A DNA stretch of 64,000 nucleotides from Streptomyces himalayensis subsp. himalayensis (GTDB taxonomy: Bacteria > Actinomycetota > Actinomycetes > Streptomycetales > Streptomycetaceae), in assembly GCF_013778455.1 (NCBI RefSeq), contig NZ_JACEHE010000025.1, forward strand, positions 1 through 64,000, read 5' to 3'. How positions within the stretch are numbered: position 1 is the stretch's first letter; each line of letters starts with the position of its first letter. Below, one piece after another: positions 17,837 to 26,420 of the stretch. Under the pieces are notes generated by a model. That model saw only the letters and a program-made list of their open reading frames with translations, ran no database searches and was not told the DNA's origin. Position numbers and translations under genes: made by a program.

Positions 17837-19369
17837 ATGATGAACTCGTCCCTGTCCCGGCGCAGCGCCCTGACGGCCGCCGGTGCCGTCGCAGCTTCCG
17901 CCACCGGCCTCGTGGGCGTTGCCCGCGGCGCCACCCCGGCGGCGGAGGCGTCCGACGCCGCGGGCGACAGAGTGGTTGTCCACCCGACCCTCCCGCAGGT
18001 CCCCCTCAACACCGCCTTCACCGTCAAGGTCCGCCCGGCCGGCGGCACCTGGCAGACGCTGGACGTTTACCGGGTCAGGCTCGCGCTCATCAACCCGATC
18101 ACCGCCCGCAACGAGGCCCCGCTTTCATCGATGGCGGCCTTCGACTTCTCCGGCACCGTCGAGGTCGAGGTCACCTACAACCCCGGCGGTTTCGAAAAGG
18201 TCCGCATCCGCCCGGACTCCTACGGCATCAAGCCCGAGGTGCTCGGCAGCACCGCCCGCTTCACCCTCGACCGCCCCCGCAACCTCGTCATCCAGGTCGA
18301 CGACAAGATCTTCGACTGCCTGCACCTGCTCGCCAACCCCATCGAGCAGGACCCGCCCCAGCAGGGCGACAAGAAGGTCATGTACTTCGGGCCCGGTTAC
18401 CACACCCGCCCCGACGGCAAGCTGACCGTGCCCGATGGCACCACCGTCTACCTGGCCGCCGGCGCCGTCCTCACCGCGAACGTGATCTTCGAGGGGGTGG
18501 AGAGTGGCCGCCTGATCGGCCGCGGCGTCATCTACACCCGCACCGGCGGCGCGATCTCCGTCCACGACTCCCAGAACGTCCACATCGACGGCATCACGGT
18601 CCTCAACCCTCGGTACAACTCGGCCAACGTCGCCGAGTCCAACAACGTCACCATCACCAACCTGCGCTCCTTCAGCGCCGACGGCTGGGGCGACGGCATC
18701 GACATCTACTGCTCCGAGAACGTCACCATCGACGGCTGCTTCCTGCGCAACTCCGACGACTGCATCGCCATCTACACGCACCGCAACGACTGGTACGGCG
18801 ACACCCGCAACATCACCGTCAAGAACTGCACCCTCTGGGCCGACGTCGCCCACCCCATCAACGTCGGCATCCACGGCAACCCCGACCCCAACGCCCCCGA
18901 GGTGTTGGAGAACCTGCGCTTCGAGAACATCGACATCCTCGACCACCGCGAGCCGCAGGTGAGCGCCCAGGGCTGCATCGCCCTCAACCCCGGCGACGGC
19001 AACCTCATCCGCGATGTCAGGTGCGACAACATCCGCGTCGAGGATATCCGCTGGGGCCAGCTCGTCCAGATGCGGGTCACCTACATGCCGAAGTGGAACA
19101 CCGCACCCGGCCGCGGCATCGAGAACGTCTACATCAAGGACCTCAGCTACAACGGCACCCACGCCGACCTGTCGATCATCGTCGGCCTCGACGCGGACCA
19201 CGTCATCAAGGACGTCACCTTCGAGAACCTCCGTATCAACGGCAGGGTGATCCGCGACAGCGGGGGCAAGCCCGCGTGGTACCTGGCCTCGGACGGCGTG
19301 CCGATGTTCGTCAACGAGCACGTGCAGAACCTCCGGTTCCTCACCACCGAGGAGGCCGCCGCGCAATGA
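17837..19369 (+). CDS. Secreted GH28-like right-handed beta-helix protein, copy 1
   Basis: A 510-residue protein with a twin-arginine signal (SLSRRSALTAAGAVAASATG). An N-terminal beta-sandwich of about 120 residues (HPTLPQVPLNTAFTVKVRPAGG) precedes a parallel beta-helix. The helix has GWGDGIDIYCSENVTIDGCFLRNSDDCIAIY, matching the paired aspartates of GH28 polygalacturonases, and a GIHGN turn; the RIK motif of GH28 is not evident. GH28 or a related family acting on pectin is likely but not proven. The start is ATG 17837 (a second ATG follows) after AGGAG. Copy 2 at 21670 is nearly identical. Confidence 0.75.
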   Translation: MMNSSLSRRSALTAAGAVAASATGLVGVARGATPAAEASDAAGDRVVVHPTLPQVPLNTAFTVKVRPAGGTWQTLDVYRVRLALINPITARNEAPLSSMAAFDFSGTVEVEVTYNPGGFEKVRIRPDSYGIKPEVLGSTARFTLDRPRNLVIQVDDKIFDCLHLLANPIEQDPPQQGDKKVMYFGPGYHTRPDGKLTVPDGTTVYLAAGAVLTANVIFEGVESGRLIGRGVIYTRTGGAISVHDSQNVHIDGITVLNPRYNSANVAESNNVTITNLRSFSADGWGDGIDIYCSENVTIDGCFLRNSDDCIAIYTHRNDWYGDTRNITVKNCTLWADVAHPINVGIHGNPDPNAPEVLENLRFENIDILDHREPQVSAQGCIALNPGDGNLIRDVRCDNIRVEDIRWGQLVQMRVTYMPKWNTAPGRGIENVYIKDLSYNGTHADLSIIVGLDADHVIKDVTFENLRINGRVIRDSGGKPAWYLASDGVPMFVNEHVQNLRFLTTEEAAAQ

Positions 19370-19449
19370 GTCTCCAGGCGCCCGGAGCGGCCGGCCCCTC
19401 ACTGTCCAATCCGGGCGCCGAGGAGCCCGCCGAGGTGACACGCGACTAG
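19366..19449 (+). other. Short ORF overlapping the stop of GH28-like copy 1
   Basis: ATGA at the stop codon opens a 27-codon frame beginning MSLQAPGAAG, with GGAGG about 14 bases upstream. The same first ten codons follow copy 2 (23193-23318), after which the two diverge. It is either a coupled peptide gene or only the edge of the duplicated block. Confidence 0.3.
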
Positions 19450-19456
19450 CGCGGGG

Positions 19457-19480
19457 GAGCGGTCGGCGAGCCGACCGCTC
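19457..19480 (+). terminator. Hairpin downstream of GH28-like copy 1
   Basis: GAGCGGTCGG (19457-19466) and CCGACCGCTC (19471-19480) pair perfectly around a CGAG tetraloop, about 90 nt after the stop. This is a probable terminator. Confidence 0.65.
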
Positions 19481-19482
19481 AG

Positions 19483-19584
19483 CCTGCACACACCGCGCTC
19501 GGCCACACCGCCGAGGCCTACGACGATCCGGACTTCCGCGCCCATCTCCTCGGCGGACTCCGCCACGTGGCACGCCTGCCGTGA
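19483..19584 (+). pseudogene. C-terminal remnant of a ThuA-domain protein
   Basis: One frame reads HTALGHTAEAYDDPDFRAHLLGGLRHVARLP followed by a stop. This matches the conserved C-terminus of ThuA-like domains (YTALGHT, then a DPxFxxHLLGGLRWA-type ending). No start or upstream part remains; the 5' side is replaced by the hairpin at 19457. It shows that a ThuA gene once ended here. The other ThuA gene in the window (34525) is intact. Confidence 0.6.
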
Positions 19585-19713
19585 TCGCCCGCGGCCGCAG
19601 CGCACAGCAAGGACCGGACCACCCCGGTGTGATCGTGGGACGACAGCACCCGGGTGGCCCGCACGGCACGACGTCTCCGAAGGTCCGACTCCCTACCAGA
19701 CAGGAGAGACACC

Positions 19714-21411
19714 GTGAGCCGCACAAATACGCACAAAGCGCAGTCTGCCGACGGAATCAGCCGGCGCGGGATGCTGAAGGCCGCCGGCGGGCTCGCCCTC
19801 GCCTCAGCGGCGGGCACCGGCGCCGCAACCCTCCTCGGCGGCACGGCCAGCGCCGCCCCGGCCACCTTCACCCACCCCGGCATGCTCCACACCCAGGCCG
19901 ACTTCGACCGCATGCGCGCGATGGTGAACGCGGGCTATCAGCCCTGGAAGGCGGGCTGGGACCGGCTGGTCGCCAACGGCCACTCGGCCGCCGGCTGGAC
20001 CCCCCGACCGCAGAAGATGGTCTTCCGCGGCGGCTCGGACCCGCAGAACTACCCGATCCTCTACAACGACATCCACGCCGCGTACCAGAACGCGCTGCGC
20101 TGGAAGGTCACCGGCAACACCGCACACGCCGACACCGCGCGGGACATCTGCAACGCCTGGTCGGGGACGCTGGAGGGCATCGGCGGAGGCTCCGAAGTCG
20201 TGCTCCTGGCGGGCATCTACGGGTACCAGTTCGCCAACGTCGGCGAGATCATGCGCGGCTACCCCGGCTTCGACCTGGCCCGTTTCAAGGCCATGATGCT
20301 CACCTACTTCTATCCGGCGAACCACGACTTCCTGAACCGCACCACCAATTGCTGGGGCCATTACTGGGCGAACTGGGACCTGTGCTCCATGGCCTCGCTC
20401 ATGGCCATCGGGATCCTCTGCGACGACCCGGCCAAGTTCGACGAGACGGTGGACTACTTCTACAACGGCGCAGGCAACGGCTCGCTGGCCAACGCGATCC
20501 CCTACGTCTACAACGACGTGGGCCTGGCCCAGTGGCAGGAGAGCGGACGCGACCAGGCCCACAGCATCATGGGCATCGGCCTGATGGGCACCATCTGCGA
20601 GATGGCCTGGAACCAGGGCGTCGACCTCTACGCCGCGGACGACTCCAGGTTCCGCAAGGCATGCGAGTACGTCGCGCGGTACAACCTCGGCTACGACGTG
20701 CCGTACACCACCTACATCTGGAGAAACGGCCCGCACTGCGTGGAAACGGCGCAGACCGTCATCTCCGAAAGCGGCCGTGGCCAGTGGCGCCCGGTCTGGG
20801 AGCGGGTCTACCACCACTACGCCATCAGGCGCGGCATGGCCATGCCGAACACCGGCGACATGGTGGCCCGCGTCAGGCCCGAGGGAGGCGGCGGCGACTA
20901 CGGCACGACCAGCGGCGGCTTCGACGAACTCGGCTTCGGCACGCTGGCCTACGCCCGGGAGTCCGGCACGGCCACCCTGCCGACCGGCGCCCGCTCGCTC
21001 CAGTCGGTGAACCTCCCCACCCGCTACATCCGCCACCAGAACTACCTCGGCTACCTCCACGAGGTGACCGCCGCCAGCACCACCCAGGTCAAGCAGGACG
21101 CCACGTTCACGATCGTCCCCGGCCTCGCGGCCCCCAACGGCTACTCCCTCCGCGCCGCCAACGGCCAGTACCTGCGCCACAACAACTTCCGCATCCGCCT
21201 CGCCGCCGACGACGGCACGGCCGCCTTCCGCTCGGACGCCACCTTCATCCCACGCCCCGGCACCGCCAGCGGCAGCGTCCGGCTGGAGTCGTCCAACTTC
21301 CCCGGCCGCTTCCTGCGCCACCGCAACTACGAGCTGTGGCTCGACTCCTACGACGCCACCCAGCTCTTCCGCGACGACAGCTCCTTCCGGGCCGTCACAC
21401 CCTGGGCCTGA
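19714..21411 (+). CDS. Secreted alginate-lyase-fold protein with C-terminal AbfB (CBM42) domain
   Basis: A 565-residue protein. The Tat signal is SRRGMLKAAGGLALASAAG with cleavage probably near ASAAPA. Residues of about 45-400 form an (alpha/alpha) barrel of the alginate-lyase (PF05426) type, starting HPGMLHTQADFDRMRAMVNAGYQPWKAGWDRL. From about residue 420, three beta-trefoil repeats (RYIRHQNYLGYL, YLRHNNFRIRLA, RFLRHRNYELWL) form an AbfB arabinose-binding module. So the catalytic domain is delivered to arabinan or arabinoxylan; the true substrate is probably pectic rather than alginate. GTG 19714 has AGGAG ahead of it. It sits between the two GH28-like copies. Confidence 0.75.
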   Translation: MSRTNTHKAQSADGISRRGMLKAAGGLALASAAGTGAATLLGGTASAAPATFTHPGMLHTQADFDRMRAMVNAGYQPWKAGWDRLVANGHSAAGWTPRPQKMVFRGGSDPQNYPILYNDIHAAYQNALRWKVTGNTAHADTARDICNAWSGTLEGIGGGSEVVLLAGIYGYQFANVGEIMRGYPGFDLARFKAMMLTYFYPANHDFLNRTTNCWGHYWANWDLCSMASLMAIGILCDDPAKFDETVDYFYNGAGNGSLANAIPYVYNDVGLAQWQESGRDQAHSIMGIGLMGTICEMAWNQGVDLYAADDSRFRKACEYVARYNLGYDVPYTTYIWRNGPHCVETAQTVISESGRGQWRPVWERVYHHYAIRRGMAMPNTGDMVARVRPEGGGGDYGTTSGGFDELGFGTLAYARESGTATLPTGARSLQSVNLPTRYIRHQNYLGYLHEVTAASTTQVKQDATFTIVPGLAAPNGYSLRAANGQYLRHNNFRIRLAADDGTAAFRSDATFIPRPGTASGSVRLESSNFPGRFLRHRNYELWLDSYDATQLFRDDSSFRAVTPWA

Positions 21412-21615
21412 GCCGCTTCGCGCCGGCGGCGGCCGTGCCGGCACTCGGCCCGGCGAGATCCCGTACGCCTCTCGGGGCCTCGTCGTCTCGTTCGCGGGTC
21501 CTACGAGACCGTCTCCGCCCCGCGGCCGCATCACAACCGAGTGCCCCACCCAACCCCGCGGAACAGGAGCCGCAAACGCCGAGATCCCGCCCTCGCAAGA
21601 GCAGCTTCCGCGTCG

Positions 21616-21640
21616 GCCGCGGCGTGTACCGCCGCGGCCG
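21616..21640 (+). promoter_or_regulatory. GC hairpin in the leader of GH28-like copy 2
   Basis: GGCCGCGGCG (21616-21625) and CGCCGCGGCC (21631-21640) pair perfectly over a 5-nt loop, 30 nt before the ATG at 21670. It could terminate the lyase transcript or act as a leader structure. The rest of the 258-bp gap has no gene. Confidence 0.5.
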
Positions 21641-21669
21641 CTTCATCCACTCGTTCTACAGGAGCCGAC

Positions 21670-23196
21670 ATGATGAATTCGTCCCTGTCCCGGCGCAGCG
21701 CCCTGACGGCCGCCGGTGCCGTCGCCGCTTCCGCCACCGGCTTCGTGGGCGTTGCCCGCGGCGCCACCCCGGCGGCGGAGTCGGACACCACCGGCGACAG
21801 CGTCGTGATCCACCCGACCCTCCCGAGCGTCCCCCTCAACACCGCCTTCACCGTCAAGGTCCGCCCGGCCGGCGGCACCTGGCAGAGACTCGACGTCTAC
21901 CTGGTCAAGCTGGACCTGATCGACGCCCTGACCGGCGGCCGCCGGGCCCAGAACTCCTCCGTGGCCATGTTCGACTTCTCCGGCACCGTCGAGGTCGAGG
22001 TCACCTACAACCCGGGCGGTTTCGAGAAGGTCCGTGTCCGTCCCGACTCGTACGGCATCAAGCCCGAGGTGCTCGGCAGCACCGCCCGCTTCACTCTGGA
22101 CCGGCCCCGGAACGTCGTCGTCCAGGTCGACGACAAGATCTTCGACTGCCTGCACCTGTTCTCCAACCCCATCGAGGAGAACCCGCCCGCCGAGGGCGAC
22201 CCGAAGGTCATGTACTTCGGCCCCGGCCTGCACACCCCTCCCGACCGGATGCTGAAGGTGCCCAGCGGCACCACCGTCTATCTGGCCGCCGGTGCGGTCC
22301 TCGTCTCCGAGGTGATCTTCGAGGGGGTGGAGAACTGCCGGCTGACCGGCCACGGCGTCCTCCGCAACGACACCGGCGGCTCGATCGGCATCCGCGACTC
22401 CGAGAACATCCACGTCGACGGCGTCACCCTCCTCAACTCCCGGTACAACGTCCAAATCGCCGAGTCGGAGAACGTCTCCATCACGAACCTGCGCGCCTTC
22501 ACCCACTTGGCCTGGGGCGACGGCATCCAGCTCTACTGCTCCGAGAACGTCACGATCGACGGCTGCTTCCTGCGCACGTCCGACGACTGCATCGCCCTCT
22601 ACACCCACCGCTGGGAGTTCTACGGCGACACCCGCAACATCACCGTCAAGAACTCCACCCTGTGGGCCGATGTCGCCCACCCGATCAACATGGCCGTGCA
22701 CGGCAACGACGACCCCGCCAACCACGAGGTGCTGGAGAACCTGAACTTCACCAACATCGACATCCTCGACCACCGCGAACCACAGGTGATCGCCCAGGGC
22801 TGCCTCGCCATCAACGCCGGCGACGGCAACCTCGTCCGGGACGTCAGGTTCGACGACATCCGCGTCGAGGACTTCCGCTGGGGCCACCTCGTCCACATGC
22901 AGGTCTCCTTCAACCCGAAGTGGAACCAGGTTGCCGGCCGCGGCATCGAGAACGTCTACATCAAGGACCTCACCTACAACGGCACCAACGCCGAAATCTC
23001 GATGCTCATCGGCCTCGACGCCGACCACCTCATCAAGGACATCACCTTCGAGAACCTCCGCATCAACGGCCGCGTCATCCGCGACAGCGGGGGCAAGCCC
23101 GCCTGGTACCTGGCCTCGGACGGCGTGCCCATGTTCGTCAACGACCACGTCCGCAACCTCCGCTTCCTCACCACCGAGGAGGCCGCCGCCCAATGA
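21670..23196 (+). CDS. Secreted GH28-like right-handed beta-helix protein, copy 2
   Basis: A 508-residue paralogue of the protein at 17837. Tat signal SLSRRSALTAAGAVAASATG, the same N-terminal sandwich, then a beta-helix with AWGDGIQLYCSENVTIDGCFLRTSDDCIALY. Compared with copy 1, the first acidic pair is changed (GDGID to GDGIQ), which may alter catalysis or specificity. The first 110 bases of the two genes differ at only a few positions, and identity extends past both stop codons, so the duplication is recent. AGGAG precedes ATG 21670. Confidence 0.75.
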   Translation: MMNSSLSRRSALTAAGAVAASATGFVGVARGATPAAESDTTGDSVVIHPTLPSVPLNTAFTVKVRPAGGTWQRLDVYLVKLDLIDALTGGRRAQNSSVAMFDFSGTVEVEVTYNPGGFEKVRVRPDSYGIKPEVLGSTARFTLDRPRNVVVQVDDKIFDCLHLFSNPIEENPPAEGDPKVMYFGPGLHTPPDRMLKVPSGTTVYLAAGAVLVSEVIFEGVENCRLTGHGVLRNDTGGSIGIRDSENIHVDGVTLLNSRYNVQIAESENVSITNLRAFTHLAWGDGIQLYCSENVTIDGCFLRTSDDCIALYTHRWEFYGDTRNITVKNSTLWADVAHPINMAVHGNDDPANHEVLENLNFTNIDILDHREPQVIAQGCLAINAGDGNLVRDVRFDDIRVEDFRWGHLVHMQVSFNPKWNQVAGRGIENVYIKDLTYNGTNAEISMLIGLDADHLIKDITFENLRINGRVIRDSGGKPAWYLASDGVPMFVNDHVRNLRFLTTEEAAAQ

Positions 23197-23337
23197 GTCT
23201 CCAGGCGCCCGGAGCGGCTGGAACGGTCCGCCGCCAGCCGCGCCGGGCGCCGACAGGCCGCGTGAAGGGCGGCAGAGAAGACCGCGTCCAGCCGTCCCGA
23301 CTCGTCAGTACGCAGTAATCCAAAGTGGAGTAAGACA

Positions 23338-25389
23338 GTGACATCGACCGAGCCGCAGCATCGCGACCGCGAACCCGCCATCGAGTGGGCCCACTCCGGA
23401 CTGCACCTGCGGTTCGACCACGGCGACGACCACCCCGTCCGGCTCGTCCACTGGGCGACCGGCCCTGACGCCCCGTCTGTGGCCGCGCCCTCGGCGATCG
23501 TCGACGTGAGCACCGCCGGGGAACACCGCGCGCGCCACAACCAGAGCCTCCTGCTCTGGGGGGCCGGGCTGCGGCTCCGCTACACCGGTCACGAAGCGCA
23601 CGGCGACGAGCTGCGGATTCGCCAGCACGATCCGGAGAGCGGCCTCGAAGTGACCAGCGTCTTCCGGGCGGCAGGGCCGGGAGTCCAGATCCGGCACACC
23701 GTTCGCAACGGCACCGAGGACGACCTCATGCTCCTCTCGGTGAGCTCCGCGCTCGTGGCCGTCCCGGAGGGGGCGCACGACGTGCTGTGGGGCGAAAGCG
23801 AATGGCTCGCCGAAGGGCGCTGGCATCAGCGTCCGATCTCGGAGCTGCTGCCGGATGTCAACCCGGCGTTCCACGGCCGGCGCCCGCGCGGGAACTTCTC
23901 GGTGACCAGTCACGGGTCCTTCTCGAGCGGCGAGTTCCTGCCGACCGGGGTCCTCGCGATCAATGACGGGCCTTCGATCGCGTGGCAGGTCGAGACCAGC
24001 GCGGGCTGGCACTGGGAAGCGACGCAGAACGAGGGCACGGTCACCGTCGGCGTGTACGGCCCGACCGACCTGTACCACCAGTTCGCCGAGCGCCTGGCTC
24101 CCGGAGGCGAGTTCACGACGGTGCCCGCCGGGTTCTGCGTCGCGGACGGCGGACGGGACGCGGCCTTCGCGGCGCTCACCGATTACCGGCGCGCGATCCG
24201 CGAACTGCGCCCGGTCGATGCAGGGCTTCCGTTGGTCTACAACGACTTCATGAACACGCTCATGGCCGGTCCGTCGACGGAGAAGGAGCTGCCGCTCATC
24301 GAGGCGGCGGCGAAAGCGGGCGCGGAGTACTACTGCATCGACGCCGGGTGGTACGGCACCGGCAACTGGTGGACGGACTCGGGCGACTGGCACGAGGCCC
24401 CCGGGCAGTTCAACGGCGGCCTGATCTCGGTCATCGACGCGATCCGCGCCAAAGGGATGCGCCCGGGGATCTGGCTCGAACCCGAAGCGGTCGGCGCCAA
24501 TGCGGCGCTGGGGCAGCAGCTGCCCGAGGAGGCGTTCTTCCAGCGGTTCGGCCGGCGTGTCAGCGAGACCGGGCATTTTCAGCTCGACTTCCGGCACCCG
24601 GCGGCGCGCGCCCATCTGGACGAGGCCGTGGACCGGCTCGTGAACGAATTCGGGCTCTCGTTCTTCAAGCTCGACTACAACGTGAACTCGGGCGTCGGGA
24701 CCGACGTGGACGCCGACGGGCCCGGGGCCGGGCTCCTGGGGCACACCCGGGCCTTCCGCGACTGGCTGAGCGATGCCCAGGCGCGGCACCCGGAAGTCCT
24801 GTTCGAGAGCTGCTCCTCGGGCGGGATGCGCATGGACTACAACCTGCTGTCCGTGGCGCACCTGCAGTCCACCAGCGACCAGCAGGATTTCCGGCGGTAC
24901 GCGCCGATCGCCGCCGCCGCGCCCGCGAGCGTCCTCCCCGAGCAGGCCGGGAACTGGGCCTATCCGGCCGCGTCGATGAGCCCTGAGGAGACGGCGTTCG
25001 CGATGACGGCGGGCGTCATGGGCCGGCTCTACCTCTCCGGGTTCCTGGGCGAGCTCGACTCCGAGCGGTTCGCGCTGGTGCGCGAAGCCGTTGCGCTCCA
25101 CAAGGACTGGCGGCACCGCATCGCCGAGGCGCATCCGGTGTGGCCGCTCGGCCTCCCGGGCTGGGACGACGAAGTGATAGCGCTGCAACTGGACGCCGGT
25201 TCCGAGTCGCTGCTGGCGCTGTGGTCGCGCGGCGAGGCCGCGGAGATCTGGCTGCCAGGGCTGCGCGGGCGGACCGTCGAGCAGGTCTATCCGGTCGCCT
25301 TGCCGGAGTGGAAGATCCGCACGGCCGGGGGCGTGCCGGTCGTCGAGGTGCCAGCCGGTCCCGCCGCCCGGATCTTCGCGGCGCGGTGA
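23338..25389 (+). CDS. GH36 alpha-galactosidase
   Basis: A 683-residue enzyme with the GH36 layout: an N-terminal beta-supersandwich, a TIM barrel and a short C-terminal sheet. YCIDAGWYG, WLEPEAVG and FESCSSGGMRMDYN are family motifs. The nucleophile is D446 in FFKLDYN and the acid/base is D514 in STSDQQDF. No signal peptide. GTG 23338 follows GTGGAG. Its alanine and glycine codons use GCG and GGG much more than its neighbours, and it has AAA, AAT and TTT codons that they avoid, so it may have been acquired separately. Its stop falls exactly where the opposing phosphotransferase gene loses its 3' end. Confidence 0.9.
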   Translation: MTSTEPQHRDREPAIEWAHSGLHLRFDHGDDHPVRLVHWATGPDAPSVAAPSAIVDVSTAGEHRARHNQSLLLWGAGLRLRYTGHEAHGDELRIRQHDPESGLEVTSVFRAAGPGVQIRHTVRNGTEDDLMLLSVSSALVAVPEGAHDVLWGESEWLAEGRWHQRPISELLPDVNPAFHGRRPRGNFSVTSHGSFSSGEFLPTGVLAINDGPSIAWQVETSAGWHWEATQNEGTVTVGVYGPTDLYHQFAERLAPGGEFTTVPAGFCVADGGRDAAFAALTDYRRAIRELRPVDAGLPLVYNDFMNTLMAGPSTEKELPLIEAAAKAGAEYYCIDAGWYGTGNWWTDSGDWHEAPGQFNGGLISVIDAIRAKGMRPGIWLEPEAVGANAALGQQLPEEAFFQRFGRRVSETGHFQLDFRHPAARAHLDEAVDRLVNEFGLSFFKLDYNVNSGVGTDVDADGPGAGLLGHTRAFRDWLSDAQARHPEVLFESCSSGGMRMDYNLLSVAHLQSTSDQQDFRRYAPIAAAAPASVLPEQAGNWAYPAASMSPEETAFAMTAGVMGRLYLSGFLGELDSERFALVREAVALHKDWRHRIAEAHPVWPLGLPGWDDEVIALQLDAGSESLLALWSRGEAAEIWLPGLRGRTVEQVYPVALPEWKIRTAGGVPVVEVPAGPAARIFAAR

Positions 25390-26122
25390 CGAGGCGGACG
25401 GCGGCGCCGTCCGGCAGCAGTATCCAAGGAGCGGCGAGGTCGATGGCCGGATCGCCCGCGCAGAGGGTGCCGAAATCGATCACGCCGCAGAAGGTGCCGC
25501 CTTCGGTGAGGACGTTGGCCGGATGCAGGTCGCCGTGGAGCCGCAGCGCCGGGCCCGCCCAGTCGGGCGCGGCGACGGCGTCTTCCCAGACCGCGCGGAC
25601 GGCGTCCGAGTCGGGGATCAGCCCCAGCTCGGTGACCGAGGCGAGCTGCCTCTCGAACTGCTCGGCGCGGTCGGCCAGTGGCCCCCCGCGGCCGTACTCG
25701 TCGGCGGGTGCCCGGTCGGGGGCGGGTTGGTGCAGAGCTGTCAGGAATGCGGCCAAGGTGTCGGCCGCCTCCGCGGCGCGCGTGGCGGGGGCGCGGTCGG
25801 CGGGCTCGCCCGGCACCCAGGTGGTGACGAGCCAGGGCCGCGGAAACCGCTCGGAGGGCTCACCGAGGCGCTGCGGGACGGGGATCTGCAGCGGAAGGTG
25901 CGGGGCGAGAACGGGCAGCCAGGCGTGCTCCTTGCGTAGTAGCGCGTCCGCGGACTGTGTCGCCCAGGGCAATCGGACGGCGAGGTCGTCGCCGAGCCGC
26001 CACAGCTGGTTGTCCCAACCACGCGCGCCGAGCTTCAAGGGGTGCTCGGCCAGGTCAGGGTGCTGGTCGCGCAGCAGGTCCCGGACCAACTCCGCTGTGA
26101 TCTCGATCTCGGTGTGGGTCAT
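25390..26122 (-). pseudogene. Aminoglycoside phosphotransferase-family gene truncated at the 3' end
   Basis: From ATG 26122 the protein is a normal APH-fold kinase: GWDNQLWRLGDDLAVRLPW, LVTTWVPGEPAD, then the catalytic loop LHGDLHPANVL and the metal site GVIDFGTLCAGDPAIDLAAPW. Similarity runs to about LLPDGAA and then enters the antisense strand of the alpha-galactosidase, where the frame stays open to 25016 as low-complexity Arg/Pro sequence. The last 50-60 residues of the fold are missing. The gene was cut by the event that brought in or rearranged the alpha-galactosidase. The core motifs are intact, but function is doubtful. Confidence 0.75.
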
Positions 26123-26179
26123 GCGGAGCAACGGTAGTCGGGCAGCGGCCCGCCCTACTTCCTCCCCCGTTCTCGCTGT

Positions 26180-26330
26180 CATGCCCCGTCGGCGGCGTCC
26201 TTGTCGCGTACGGGCCGCAGGCCGCCGGCTCCGGGTGCTGGAAGGAGTACCGGCCGAGCATGTTGATGTGGTGCCGCACGAACGCGAGTCCCACGCCGCC
26301 ACGCTGAAAGCCAGCATCGACGGCTTCACC
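26180..26330 (-). pseudogene. C-terminal remnant of a Tn3-family transposase
   Basis: On the minus strand RHHINMLGRYSFQHPEP is followed, after a one-base frame change, by GGLRPVRDKDAADGA and a stop at 26180. This resembles the extreme C-terminus of actinobacterial Tn3-type TnpA proteins (HxNxLGRYSF, then GLRPLRD). Only about 45 codons remain and nothing upstream continues it. It lies directly behind the truncated phosphotransferase and marks a decayed mobile element. The family call is from memory of the motif. Confidence 0.5.
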
Positions 26331-26420
26331 GTGAGTGATACAGGTCACTCGGCTTGCCCGTCACAAACGCGAGGTGGGCTGCATCCCGTGTGTGAACTGA
26401 TTCCACAACAGGAGGCACAC

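Noticed and set aside
19581..23318. 1245-codon plus-strand frame across the lyase and second beta-helix gene
   Set aside because: Arg/Pro/His-rich shadow in the wrong frame; the real genes have signal peptides and family motifs.
25016..25389. Continuation of the phosphotransferase frame to a stop at 25016, giving a 369-residue chimera
   Set aside because: This part is antisense to the alpha-galactosidase and low-complexity; it has no kinase-fold similarity, so I end the gene at the junction.
26359..26390. Possible ECF41-type promoter CGTCACA...CGTG before the NDH-2 gene
   Set aside because: The spacing (21 bp) does not fit the promoter form I recall for this group; too weak to list as a site.
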